Below are positions 51,909 through 59,858 of a stretch of 64,000 nt of DNA, piece after piece. The notes under the pieces were generated by a model. It did not search any database, had not been told where the DNA came from, and saw nothing but the letters and a program-made list of their open reading frames with translations. Every line of letters starts with the position of its first letter. Position 1 is the first letter of the stretch. A program made the position numbers and the translations under genes. This DNA comes from Streptosporangium sp040640155 (GTDB lineage Bacteria; Actinomycetota; Actinomycetes; Streptosporangiales; Streptosporangiaceae), in assembly GCF_040640155.1 (NCBI RefSeq), contig NZ_JBFABE010000003.1:186001-250000 (forward strand), written 5' to 3'.

Positions 51909-52099
51909 TCCACGTCGTCGGCCAGGGCGGCCAGTAGCGCGATCGCGGCGTCCGGGGTCCTCGAGGTCCTCGGGGTCTGCGGACCGGGGACCGGCGCCCT
52001 GCGGGAGAGCGCCTCGATGACGGCCTCGGTCTCGGTCACGGCCGGATCCTCGTCCGGCCCGTACCGGCGAGCCGGACGGCGCGGGTGAACCGTTGTCAT
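51869..52099 (-). CDS. Small protein behind sigma factor gene, possible anti-sigma-D (weak)
   Basis: 76 residues, 82 bases downstream of the ShbA/SigD stop on the same strand. The N-terminus is basic and Pro-rich. The segment TETEAVIEALSRRA, and near the end DAAIALLAALADDVDQRC, recalls the short N-terminal motif of sigma-D anti-sigma factors (RsdA), which in mycobacteria are encoded at exactly this position. It lacks a transmembrane segment, which RsdA would have. It overlaps the DUF5319 gene by 40 bases in the opposite sense. It may be a soluble remnant, an unrelated small protein, or no gene. Confidence 0.4.
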   Translation of the reverse strand: MTTVHPRRPARRYGPDEDPAVTETEAVIEALSRRAPVPGPQTPRTSRTPDAAIALLAALADDVDQRCSSVSITPST

Positions 52100-52181
52100 G
52101 ATCGTTCTCGCTCCGGGTCCTCGCGAGCCCCGTCCCGCGGTTCGGGTCTCCGCTCGCGGCCCCTGCTCAGCGGCTCCGCGG

Positions 52182-52850
52182 TCAAGCTATCGACTCCAGC
52201 TCCGCCATCGCCCGAAGCCTGGCCAGCGCCCTGTGCTGGGCGACACGAACCGCACCTGGTGACATACCAAGTACATTACCGGTCTCCTCGGCGGAAAGGC
52301 CCGACACCACCCGGAGCATGAGCAGTTCCCGCTGGTTGTCCGGCAGCCTCGACAGCAGCCGGCGGGCGTGCTCGGCCTCGATGTAGCGCACCACCGTCTC
52401 CTCCGGCCCGGGCCCCTCGTCGGGCCCGTCCGGAAGGTCCTGGGTGGGCACGGCGGAACGCACGGAGCTGCGCAGCGCGTCGGCCACCTTGTGGGACGCG
52501 ATGCCGAAGACGAAGGACGCGAACGGTCGCCCCATGTCACGGTAGCGGGGCAGTGCGGACAGCACCGCGATACAGACTTCCTGGGCCACGTCGTCCGCGA
52601 TGTGATACTGACCGGAGACCCGGCCCAGACGACCACGGCAGTAACGGACGACCATCGGCCGCAGTTGCGCGATCAGAGCCTCGATCGCGGTGCGATCCCC
52701 CTGAACGGCGAGGCTTGTCAGATCCTTGAGATCATCCCTGTGGGCGACCCCATCGGACCTCGTCGCAAGCCTCACCCCATTTTTGGCGTCGGCGACGCAT
52801 CCCTCGGTCACGTTAGGCATGATGCCCGCCCCGGTAGTGCCTGTCGTCAT
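52182..52850 (-). CDS. shbA: RNA polymerase sigma factor ShbA/SigD
   Basis: About 222 residues, ECF group. Region 2 (about 62-125: IAQLRPMVVRYCRGRLG, IADDVAQEVCIAVLSALPRY, FASFVFGIASHKVADALR) and region 4 (about 160-215: RLLSRLPDNQRELLMLRVVSG, LSAEETGNVLGMSPGAVRVA). Its place between guaB/DUF5319 and groEL matches SigD of Mycobacterium and ShbA of Streptomyces, where ShbA drives the principal sigma gene hrdB. Here no whiB gene lies between it and groEL, unlike both reference orders. Start uncertain: ATG 52850 or ATG 52820; neither has a clear ribosome binding site. The 260-base upstream gap holds two inverted repeats. Confidence 0.9.
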   Translation of the reverse strand: MTTGTTGAGIMPNVTEGCVADAKNGVRLATRSDGVAHRDDLKDLTSLAVQGDRTAIEALIAQLRPMVVRYCRGRLGRVSGQYHIADDVAQEVCIAVLSALPRYRDMGRPFASFVFGIASHKVADALRSSVRSAVPTQDLPDGPDEGPGPEETVVRYIEAEHARRLLSRLPDNQRELLMLRVVSGLSAEETGNVLGMSPGAVRVAQHRALARLRAMAELESIA

Positions 52851-52913
52851 GGCAAACGGCTACGGATTGGTCACATTGATGCGGCGATAACCCCGCGTAA
52901 TCAAAAGGCGACG

Positions 52914-52929
52914 ATACCGACTACGGTAT
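52914..52929. promoter_or_regulatory. Inverted repeat ATACCG-N4-CGGTAT upstream of shbA
   Basis: Perfect 6-bp arms, 64 bases upstream of the sigma gene. A second perfect dyad TCTTCC-N5-GGAAGA lies at 52988-53004. Both are in an unusually A+T-rich stretch. They are candidates for control of a master sigma gene. Confidence 0.5.
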
Positions 52930-53061
52930 GTAGGAATATTTCCCTCGACCGCCAGAATGCGGCGACTATTGGCAGAAGTATTTTGGATCTTCCAAACCGG
53001 AAGACGCCCCGTGACGCTTTGAGGTCGCTTTCGGTTTACCACCGGACGGCGGAACACGAAC

Positions 53062-53091
53062 GGCCCGCGCCCCCCGGAGGGGACGCGGGCC
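53062..53091 (-). terminator. Terminator behind groEL1
   Basis: GC-rich hairpin with arms GGCCCGCGCCCC (53062-53073) and 53079-53091, one bulged A, short loop, starting 21 bases after the groEL stop. Confidence 0.75.
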
Positions 53092-53111
53092 GCGCGGGAG
53101 CGGACGGCGGA

Positions 53112-54734
53112 TCAGTGACCGTGGCCGTGGCCGTGGCCCTGGCCGCCGGCGGCCGGAGCCTCCTCCTCGGGCTTGTCCACCACGAGCGCCTCGGTCGTCA
53201 GCAGCATGCCGGCGATGGAGGCGGCGTTCTGGACGGCCGAGCGGGTGACCTTGACCGGGTCGATGACACCCTGGGCGATCAGGTCGCCGTACTCGCCGGT
53301 GGCGGCGTTGAAGCCCTGGCCGGCGGAGAGCTCGGTGACCTTGGCGGTCACGACGTAACCCTCGAGGCCGGCGTTCTCGGCGATCCAGCGGGCCGGCTCG
53401 ACGAGCGCCTTGCGGACGATCGAGACACCGGTCGCCTCGTCCCCGGTCAGGCCCAGGTCGTCGAGGGCCTTGGAGACGTGGATGAGCGCGGAGCCACCGC
53501 CGGAGACGATGCCCTCCTCGATCGCGGCGCGGGTGGCCGAGATCGCGTCCTCCAGGCGGTGCTTCTTCTCCTTGAGCTCCACCTCGGTGGCCGCGCCGAC
53601 CTTGAGCACGCAGACGCCGCCGGAGAGCTTGGCCAGACGCTCCTGGAGCTTCTCGCGGTCCCAGTCGGAGTCGGACTGCTCGATGGCGAGCTTGATCTCC
53701 TTGACGCGGTCGGCGATCGCCGTGGCCTCGCCGGCACCGTCGACGACGGTGGTGGAGTCCTTGGTGATCACGACGCGGCGGGCGGTGCCCAGCACCTCGA
53801 CGCCGACGTGCTCCAGCTTGAGGCCGATCTCCTCGCTGACGACCTGGCCACCGGTGAGGATGGCGATGTCCTGCAGCATGGCCTTACGGCGGTCACCGAA
53901 GCCGGGCGCCTTGACGGCGACCGAGGTGAAGGTGCCGCGGATCTTGTTCGTGACCAGGACGGCCAGGGCCTCGCCCTCGACGTCCTCGGCGATGACCAGC
54001 AGGGCCTTCTTGGTCTGCGCGATCTTCTCCAGCAGCGGCAGGAAGTCGGCCACCGAGGAGATCTTGCCCTGGGTGATCAGGATGTAGGGGTCCTCCAGGA
54101 CCGCTTCCATGCGCTCCTGGTCGGTCACCATGTACGGCGACAGGTAGCCCTTGTCGAACTGCAGGCCCTCGGTGAACTCCAGCTCCAGGCCCATGGTGTT
54201 GGACTCTTCGACGGTGATGACACCGTCCTTGCCCACCTTGTCGAACGCCTCGGCGATCAGCTCGCCGATCTTGGCGTCCTGCGCGGAGATCGTCGCGACG
54301 TGCGCGATCTCCTTCTTGTCCTCGACCGGGCGGGCGGACTCGATGAGCCTGTCGCTGACGGTCTTGGCGGCGATGTCGATGCCGCGCTTGAGGGACAGCG
54401 GCTGGGCGCCGGCGGCCACGTTGCGCAGGCCCTCGCGGACCATGGCCTGGGCCAGGACGGTCGCGGTGGTGGTGCCGTCACCGGCGACGTCGTTGGTCTT
54501 GGTCGCCACCTCCTTGGCGAGCTGCGCGCCGAGGTTCTCGTACGGCGCCTCCAGCTCGACCTCGCGGGCGATGGTCACGCCGTCGTTGGTGATGGTCGGC
54601 GCACCGAACTTCTTGTCGATGACGACGTTGCGACCACGCGGGCCCAGCGTCACCTTGACCGCGTCCGCGAGAGCGTTCACGCCGCGCTCGAGAGCTCGGC
54701 GCGCGTCCTCTTCGAACGACAGGATCTTCGGCAT
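53112..54734 (-). CDS. groEL1: 60-kDa chaperonin GroEL1 with His-rich C-terminus
   Basis: 540 residues. The family signatures are intact: RNVVIDKKFGAPTITNDGV, GDGTTTATVLAQAM and AAIEEGIVSGGGSALIH. Instead of the GGM-rich tail of classical GroEL, it ends in GGQGHGHGHGH, the His-rich tail typical of the actinobacterial GroEL1 encoded behind groES. Such paralogues serve special substrates, and the tail binds divalent metal. A second groEL (the housekeeping GroEL2) is expected elsewhere in the genome. It is cotranscribed with groES 92 bases upstream under the CIRCE element. Confidence 0.96.
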   Translation of the reverse strand: MPKILSFEEDARRALERGVNALADAVKVTLGPRGRNVVIDKKFGAPTITNDGVTIAREVELEAPYENLGAQLAKEVATKTNDVAGDGTTTATVLAQAMVREGLRNVAAGAQPLSLKRGIDIAAKTVSDRLIESARPVEDKKEIAHVATISAQDAKIGELIAEAFDKVGKDGVITVEESNTMGLELEFTEGLQFDKGYLSPYMVTDQERMEAVLEDPYILITQGKISSVADFLPLLEKIAQTKKALLVIAEDVEGEALAVLVTNKIRGTFTSVAVKAPGFGDRRKAMLQDIAILTGGQVVSEEIGLKLEHVGVEVLGTARRVVITKDSTTVVDGAGEATAIADRVKEIKLAIEQSDSDWDREKLQERLAKLSGGVCVLKVGAATEVELKEKKHRLEDAISATRAAIEEGIVSGGGSALIHVSKALDDLGLTGDEATGVSIVRKALVEPARWIAENAGLEGYVVTAKVTELSAGQGFNAATGEYGDLIAQGVIDPVKVTRSAVQNAASIAGMLLTTEALVVDKPEEEAPAAGGQGHGHGHGH

Positions 54735-54826
54735 GACAATCCTCTCTATAAGTACGTCGGCGCATCAAAGCCCCGGGCGCTGTCGCGACCCGGGGCTCGA
54801 TACGTCATCTTTTTGTGAAGCGAGAT

Positions 54827-55138
54827 CTACTTCTCGATGATGGCGAGCACGTCGCGGGCGGAGAGCACGAGGTACTCCTCGCCGCCGTACTTCACCTCGG
54901 TGCCGCCGTACTTGCTGTAGAGGACCACGTCGCCCTCGTTGACGTCGAGCGGAACACGCTTCGAGCCTGCGTCGTCCCAGTTGCCGGGACCAACCGCGAG
55001 GACCTTGCCCTCCTGCGGCTTCTCCTTGGCGGTGTCCGGGATGACCAGACCGGAAGCGGTGGTCTGCTCGGCCTCAAGCGGCTGGACCACGATGCGGTCG
55101 CCGAGCGGCTTAACGGGAACCTTGGTGGCGGTCGTCAC
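54827..55138 (-). CDS. groES: 10-kDa co-chaperonin GroES
   Basis: 103 residues, complete, with the mobile loop (EAEQTTASGLVIPD, about 21-34) and the C-terminal YLVLSARDVLAIIEK. It caps GroEL during folding. GTG 55138 has GGGGAGG nine bases upstream and yields the normal length; the longer in-frame opening to 55240 runs towards the CIRCE element and is not coding. First gene of the groES-groEL1 operon, divergent from a methyltransferase gene. Confidence 0.96.
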   Translation of the reverse strand: MTTATKVPVKPLGDRIVVQPLEAEQTTASGLVIPDTAKEKPQEGKVLAVGPGNWDDAGSKRVPLDVNEGDVVLYSKYGGTEVKYGGEEYLVLSARDVLAIIEK

Positions 55139-55227
55139 GTCGGACCTCCCCTTCAGATGTGAACGATCTAGAAGAGGCGACCAGCGGTCTGCCGTCGCGG
55201 GTGTCAGACCTGCCTCGTCGCATTGAT

Positions 55228-55254
55228 TTGGCACTCTCACGGGGAGAGTGCCAA
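55228..55254. promoter_or_regulatory. CIRCE operator (HrcA binding site)
   Basis: TTGGCACTC-N9-GAGTGCCAA, a perfect inverted repeat with the canonical nine-base spacer and one change per arm from the consensus TTAGCACTC. It lies 90 bases upstream of groES, just downstream of the predicted promoter, so HrcA should repress the operon until heat stress. Confidence 0.97.
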
Positions 55255-55260
55255 TACGGA

Positions 55261-55289
55261 ACAGTATGCAAGGAGGCCTTGACAGTCAA
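55261..55289 (-). promoter_or_regulatory. SigA/HrdB-type promoter of groES-groEL1
   Basis: Read on the minus strand: -35 TTGACT (55284-55289), 17-base spacer, -10 TACTGT (55261-55266). The CIRCE element overlaps the expected transcription start, as in other HrcA-controlled operons. Confidence 0.8.
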
Positions 55290-55381
55290 CACGAAGCGCC
55301 CTTCTGCGCTTGGAGCGGAAGACGAACCAGGAGGAAAACCCCTCGTGAGGCCCGTGGGGGGAGGCGGTAGCGTCGGCCGGT

Positions 55382-56548
55382 GTGAATCTCGACGCATTCC
55401 GGGAACTGCTCACCCCGCGCGGCCAGGAGGCGCTCGCCGCCGCGGCCGGGACCGCCGGCGACGACCCGGTGGCGGCGGTGACCCGGCTGAGGCGGACCTA
55501 CGACGCCGACCTGACGTCGGCGGCGCTCACCCAGGCCGCGCTCAGGGCACGCGCCGCGGAGAAGTTCGGCGCCGACGCCGGCCTGATGTACTTCACCCGG
55601 ACCGGCCTGGAGCAGGCCACCCGCCGCGAGGTCGCCGACCACCGGGCCCGCCGCGTCCCGGCGGGCTCGCGCGTCGCCGACGTCTGCTGCGGCATCGGCG
55701 GCGACCTGCTGGCCCTGGCCAGGGCCGGGTGCACGGTCGAGGCGGTGGACGCCGACCCGCTCACCGCCGCGGTGGCGCGGGCCAACGCGGACGCGCTGGG
55801 ACTGGGCGACCGGGTCACGGTCCGCGCCGCCGACGCCTCCGCGCTGGACCCGGCCGGCTTCGACGTGCTGTTCGCCGACCCCGCCCGCCGTACGGCCCGG
55901 GGCAGGACCTTCGACCCCATGGGGTACTCCCCGCCCTGGCCCGCGGTGCTGGAGATGGTCTCCCGAGCCCGGGCCGCCTGCCTGAAGGTCGCCCCCGGCA
56001 TCCCGTACGATCTCGTGCCCGCCCGCGCCGAGGCCGAGTGGGTCTCCTGGCGCGGCGACGTCAAGGAGGCGGTGATCTGGTGCGGCGCGCTGGCGGGCAC
56101 GGTGCCGCGCCGGGCCACGCTGCTGCCGTCCGGCGTCACGATGACGCCCGACCCCGCGCTCGGCGCCCCCTCCACCGGCCCGGCCGGCCGCTACATCTAC
56201 GAGCCCGACGGCGCGGCGATCCGGGCCCACCTGGTCGCGGAGATCGCCGCCTCGGTCGGCGGGCGCCTGCTCGACCCGCAGATCGCCTACATCACCGCCG
56301 ACGACGCGGTCGCCACGCCGTGGGCGTCGCGGTACGAGGTCCACGAGACGCTGCCGTTCTCGCTCAAGCGGCTGAGGGCGGCGCTCCGCGAGCGCGGCAC
56401 CGGGAACGTGACGATCAAGAAACGCGGTTCCGCGGTGGACGTCGACCGGCTCAGGAAAGACCTCCGGCTCTCCGGGGGCGAATCCGCGACGGTCATTCTC
56501 ACCCGGATCGGGGAGAGGCCGTTCGCCTTCGTGTGCACCCCCGGCTGA
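55382..56548 (+). CDS. Class I SAM-dependent methyltransferase with THUMP-like C-terminal domain
   Basis: 388 residues. A helical N-terminal domain (1-90) precedes a Rossmann methyltransferase core with motif I VADVCCGIGGDLL (about 98-110), an acidic end of beta-2 (VEAVDAD) and FADPARR as motif IV (about 161-167). The C-terminal part (after about 300, with SLKRLRAALRERGTG and IKKRGSAVDVDRLRKDL) matches the THUMP-like domain of actinobacterial proteins. RNA is the probable substrate by family; not proven. GTG 55382. Divergent from groES, with CIRCE in the shared region, so heat-linked expression is conceivable. Confidence 0.88.
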   Translation: MNLDAFRELLTPRGQEALAAAAGTAGDDPVAAVTRLRRTYDADLTSAALTQAALRARAAEKFGADAGLMYFTRTGLEQATRREVADHRARRVPAGSRVADVCCGIGGDLLALARAGCTVEAVDADPLTAAVARANADALGLGDRVTVRAADASALDPAGFDVLFADPARRTARGRTFDPMGYSPPWPAVLEMVSRARAACLKVAPGIPYDLVPARAEAEWVSWRGDVKEAVIWCGALAGTVPRRATLLPSGVTMTPDPALGAPSTGPAGRYIYEPDGAAIRAHLVAEIAASVGGRLLDPQIAYITADDAVATPWASRYEVHETLPFSLKRLRAALRERGTGNVTIKKRGSAVDVDRLRKDLRLSGGESATVILTRIGERPFAFVCTPG

Positions 56549-56797
56549 CCAGCCAAAATAGTTGATTATTCCAGTCAACCGGCAATTCCCATCTTTTAGT
56601 CTCGCCGCTGGAAAACGTCGGCCCAGCGGCTAAGGTTTCCAGGCGGGAGTTCTCTCCCGCCCGTGGTTCCATCACGTTCATCAACGTTTGTCGGCACTTC
56701 TCGGTATTTATTGGCGTTCACACCGTTCCACATCGTTCCTCGCAAACTGACCACATACCACCGCGCGGCCGACCGTCGGCGAGTGAAGGAGTTCTCG
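56549..56797. other. A+T-richer intergenic region upstream of coiled-coil gene
   Basis: A 249-base gap with unusually low GC for this chromosome, especially 56552-56610 and 56690-56760. It probably holds the promoter of the coiled-coil gene. No convincing gene, terminator or repeat was identified. Confidence 0.4.
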
Positions 56798-58033
56798 GTG
56801 GATCACTCCGACCACGCCCTGCTCCAGGCGGGCAGCCAGACCGCCATCTCCGACCGGATGCGCGAGCTCCTCGCCCGGGCGGCCCAGGACCACGTCTACG
56901 AGCAGCGGACCCAGGGAGCCGTGCTCGACGAGATCCGGCAGCGCCTGGAGGGCATGGAGTGGCTCCTGCGCGAGGTCAGGGAACGCGAGATCGGCGGGCT
57001 GAACGGCACCCTCGAATCCGTCAACGGGCGCCTGGACGAGATCACCGCCCGGCCGCCCGTCTGGGCCGAGGGCCTGGCACAGCACGTCGAGGCGGTCCGC
57101 GACCACGTCGACGCCGTCGGCCGGCGTGTCGACGCGGTGCGCGACCGCGTCTCGGGCGTCGGGGAGCTGCCGGGCCTGTGGACCGATCTGGGCGCCATGG
57201 GCGAGGGCGTGGAGGAGGCCCTCGCCCGCCTGCGCGCGCTCTCGGACGGCACCCAGGGCGTCGACGAGCAGGTGCGCGCGCTGGCCGAGCACCTGGCCCG
57301 GCTCCAGGCCGACATGGGCGTCGCGGCGCACAGGTTCACCCGCCTGGACCGGGCGCTGGCCGACCTGGCCCAGCGCACCGGGCGCGTCGAGGCGGGGATG
57401 CTGGAGGCGTCGGCGAGCCTCCAGCAGGCCCTGGGCGCCGCCACCGACCGGATGCTGGCCGCGGTCGGCCAGGTCAACGCCAAGATCGACCAGGTGAGCG
57501 GCAGGGTCGATCAGATCGCGCCCAGGATCGACGAGCGGACCGCGGCCCTCGAGAACCGGATCGACCGCCTGGACGGCCACCGGACGGCGGCCGGCGGGCG
57601 CTTCGACACCCTGGAGGAGCGCCTCGACGACATCGAGGGCCGGGTCACCGGGCGGATGGACGTCATCGACTCCCGCCTGTCCACCCTGGACGGCCACGCG
57701 GAGAAGTCCGCCGAACGCCTGGAGAGCCTGGACGAGCGCGTCGGCTTCCTGCCGGCGATCCTCGGCCTGGACGTGCTCATCGGCGCCCAGGCCACCGAGC
57801 AGCGGGAGCGCTTCGACGCCCTGGACGAGCGCGCCAGGCGCGCCGAGGCCGCGCTGACCCCGCTGGTCGAGATGGTCCGCGCCCGCCCCGACCGCGCCCA
57901 GCTCTCGGCGGTGCTGAGCGAGACCGTGGAGCCCGCGCACGCCGACCTGACCCGCCGCCTGGGCGCCCTGGAGGAGACCATGCTGGCGCTGGCCGAGGCT
58001 TTACTGCGCCCGGTGAGAACCGACAAGGGCTGA
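56798..58033 (+). CDS. Long coiled-coil protein of unknown function
   Basis: 411 residues from GTG 56798 with AAGGAG seven bases upstream. After a short head (HSDHALLQAGSQTAISDRMR) almost the whole protein is a heptad-like coiled coil rich in Arg, Asp, Glu and Leu. Recurring blocks such as DQVSGRVDQIAPRIDERTAA and DTLEERLDDIEGRV suggest about 11- or 14-residue repeats, as in apolipoprotein- or tropomyosin-like rods. No signal peptide and no membrane helix, so it is probably a cytoplasmic filament-like or scaffold protein. The 3' end overlaps the convergent MarR gene by 33 bases. I do not recognise a named family. Confidence 0.75.
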   Translation: MDHSDHALLQAGSQTAISDRMRELLARAAQDHVYEQRTQGAVLDEIRQRLEGMEWLLREVREREIGGLNGTLESVNGRLDEITARPPVWAEGLAQHVEAVRDHVDAVGRRVDAVRDRVSGVGELPGLWTDLGAMGEGVEEALARLRALSDGTQGVDEQVRALAEHLARLQADMGVAAHRFTRLDRALADLAQRTGRVEAGMLEASASLQQALGAATDRMLAAVGQVNAKIDQVSGRVDQIAPRIDERTAALENRIDRLDGHRTAAGGRFDTLEERLDDIEGRVTGRMDVIDSRLSTLDGHAEKSAERLESLDERVGFLPAILGLDVLIGAQATEQRERFDALDERARRAEAALTPLVEMVRARPDRAQLSAVLSETVEPAHADLTRRLGALEETMLALAEALLRPVRTDKG

Positions 58034-58543
58034 GCGTTCCGGGGCGTACGTCTCGCGGCAGAGGTTGCCCTTGACCGTCTTGAGCAGGGACGAGAGCTGC
58101 TCGACCTGCTCGTCGCTCAGCCCCCGGGTCATCCGCTGGTGCAGCTCGGCCATGACCCGGTCCACCTCGGGCAGGAGCGCGCGCCCGGCGGGTGTGAGCT
58201 CGACCATGCTGATCCGCCGGTTGCCGGGGCAGGGGCTGCGGCTGACGAACCCGCTGCGCTCCAGGCGCTGGAGCGTCTTGGTCATCGTGGACACGTCGAC
58301 GCCGACGATCCTGGCCAGCGCGTTCTGCGACCGGGGACCGTGCTCCCCCAGCGCACCCAGCACGCGTTCCTGACCGGGGTACAGGTCGATCTCCGCGAGG
58401 AGGTTCGCGAGCAGGACGCGGTGGTCGCGGCCGGTGACGACCATCAGGCAGTTGAGGCTCTCCGCCTCGTCGCCGCACTCCCCGCCCGCGTCCTCGCAGC
58501 TCCCGCCCGTCTCGTACACCGTGTCGATCCGCGGCTCCGTCAT
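58001..58543 (-). CDS. MarR-family regulator with N-terminal cysteines (electrophile/redox sensor type)
   Basis: 180 residues. The MarR winged helix is visible (YPGQERVLGALGEHGPRSQN, LARIVGVDVSTMTKTLQRLE, wing GNRRISMVELTPAG). Five cysteines (16, 23, 32, one in the wing at SRSPCPG, one near the C-terminus) are unusual for this size and suggest thiol-based sensing. It is divergent from an ene-reductase, and three copies of TTGG(C/T)(C/T)GGCCAA lie between them, so repression of both genes is nearly certain. ATG 58543 has AAAGGA upstream. The system parallels NemR-NemA of enterobacteria by analogy, not homology. Confidence 0.88.
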   Translation of the reverse strand: MTEPRIDTVYETGGSCEDAGGECGDEAESLNCLMVVTGRDHRVLLANLLAEIDLYPGQERVLGALGEHGPRSQNALARIVGVDVSTMTKTLQRLERSGFVSRSPCPGNRRISMVELTPAGRALLPEVDRVMAELHQRMTRGLSDEQVEQLSSLLKTVKGNLCRETYAPERSALVGSHRAQ

Positions 58544-58585
58544 GTCCGGGTCCTTTCCGTCCCCGCCGAGACTACCCCTTGCATG

Positions 58586-58638
58586 TTGGCCGGCCAAGTT
58601 GTAGAAATGACCATTGGCTGGCCAAGTTGGTCGGCCAA
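58586..58638. promoter_or_regulatory. Three MarR operators TTGGYYGGCCAA in ene-reductase promoter
   Basis: 12-bp sites at 58586-58597 (perfect palindrome), 58614-58625 and 58627-58638 (one mismatch each). The first is nearest the marR gene. The other two are almost contiguous, and the last ends 13 bases before the ene-reductase start, overlapping its promoter or ribosome binding site. Confidence 0.9.
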
Positions 58639-58651
58639 GAAGGGAAACGTC

Positions 58652-59719
58652 ATGCCTTTCTCATCGTTCACGCTCGGCGACCTCCGGCTCCCCAACCGGC
58701 TGGTGATGGCCCCGATGACCCGCTCACGCGCCTACGTCGACGGCGTGCCGTCCTCGCTGACCGCCCTCTACTACGCCCAGCGGGCCTCCGCCGGCCTGAT
58801 CGTCACCGAGGGGGTGCAGCCCAGCCAGGCCGGCAAGGGCTACATGAACACCCCCGGCCTGCACACCGACGAGCAGGTGGCCGGGTGGCGGGAGGTCACC
58901 GACGCCGTCCACGCGGCCGGCGGCCGGATCTTCGCCCAGATCATGCACTCCGGCCGGATCGGCCACCCCGACAACACCGGCGCCGTGCCGGTCGGCCCCT
59001 CCGCCGTACGGCCGGCGGGGCAGATCTTCACGCCCGCGGGCATGCAGGACCACCTCACCCCGATCGAGCTGACCACCGCCGAGGTCGAGGCGACCGTCCA
59101 GGACTTCGCGGACGCCGCCGCCCGCGCGATCGAGGCCGGATTCGACGGGATCGAGCTGCACGGCGCCAACGGCTACCTCATCCACCAGTTCCTGTCGCAG
59201 AACGCCAACCTGCGCGAGGACCGCTTCGGCCGGTCGTCGGTGGACGACAGGATCCGCTTCGCCGTGGAGACCGCGCGGGCGGTCGTCGACCGGATCGGCG
59301 CCTCCAGGGTCGGCATCCGCCTCTCCCCCGGCACCGGCACCGGCGACCTGGTCGAGGACGACGCGCACGAGGTCTACCCGGCGCTGGTGGCCGAGCTCGC
59401 CGCGCTCGACCTGGTCTACCTGCACCTGGTGGGCGGCGCCTCCGACGAGCTCGACCAGGAGATCCGCAAGGGGTGGCCGAACGCCCTCATCCTCAACACC
59501 CCGTCGATCGCCGACCCGTCCGACAGGATCGCGCACTCCCTGGAGCGCGGCGCCGACCTGGTCTCGCTGGGCTCCTCGTTCCTGGCCAACCCCGACCTGC
59601 CGCTCCGGCTGCGGCTCGGCGCCGAGCTCAACGAGGCCGACTTCGCCACGGCCTTCGGCGGCGACCACCGGGGTTACACCGACTACCCGCTGCTGTCCCT
59701 GCACCCGGTGTCGGCGTAG
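58652..59719 (+). CDS. Old yellow enzyme family ene-reductase (NemA-like)
   Basis: 355 residues. An FMN-dependent TIM barrel reducing activated C=C bonds, quinones or nitro compounds with NAD(P)H. Visible: N-terminal GDLRLPNRLVMAPMTRSRA, QIMHSGRIGHP, GFDGIELHGANGYLIHQFLS (substrate-binding His and Asn), and the C-terminal phosphate-binding DLVSLGSSFLANPDLPLRL. It resembles the classical NemA/OYE group rather than the thermophilic-like YqjM group. ATG 58652 is preceded by AAGGGA, next to the last MarR operator. Induced by electrophiles through the divergent MarR, by inference. Confidence 0.93.
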   Translation: MPFSSFTLGDLRLPNRLVMAPMTRSRAYVDGVPSSLTALYYAQRASAGLIVTEGVQPSQAGKGYMNTPGLHTDEQVAGWREVTDAVHAAGGRIFAQIMHSGRIGHPDNTGAVPVGPSAVRPAGQIFTPAGMQDHLTPIELTTAEVEATVQDFADAAARAIEAGFDGIELHGANGYLIHQFLSQNANLREDRFGRSSVDDRIRFAVETARAVVDRIGASRVGIRLSPGTGTGDLVEDDAHEVYPALVAELAALDLVYLHLVGGASDELDQEIRKGWPNALILNTPSIADPSDRIAHSLERGADLVSLGSSFLANPDLPLRLRLGAELNEADFATAFGGDHRGYTDYPLLSLHPVSA

Positions 59720-59792
59720 GCCCCCGCCGGGCGGTGCGGCCGGTGACGACCGCCGGACGGCGGCGGGAACGGCGCCGGGGACGGGTCGGAAC

Positions 59793-59819
59793 GGGAACCG
59801 GGACGGGGACGGGGACGGG
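59793..59819 (+). other. Potential G-quadruplex between ene-reductase gene and tsaD
   Basis: Five runs of three or four G separated by two to four bases, within a 139-base gap of iterated GGGACG. The gap separates two converging genes; it has no gene and no classical hairpin, so this structure may stand in for a terminator. Confidence 0.5.
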
Positions 59820-59858
59820 ACGGCCGGCGCGGGGACGGCGGGGGACGGCGCGGAGGCG

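Noticed and set aside
52368..54818. An 816-codon + strand frame opposite groEL
   Set aside because: Antisense shadow of groEL and the sigma gene.
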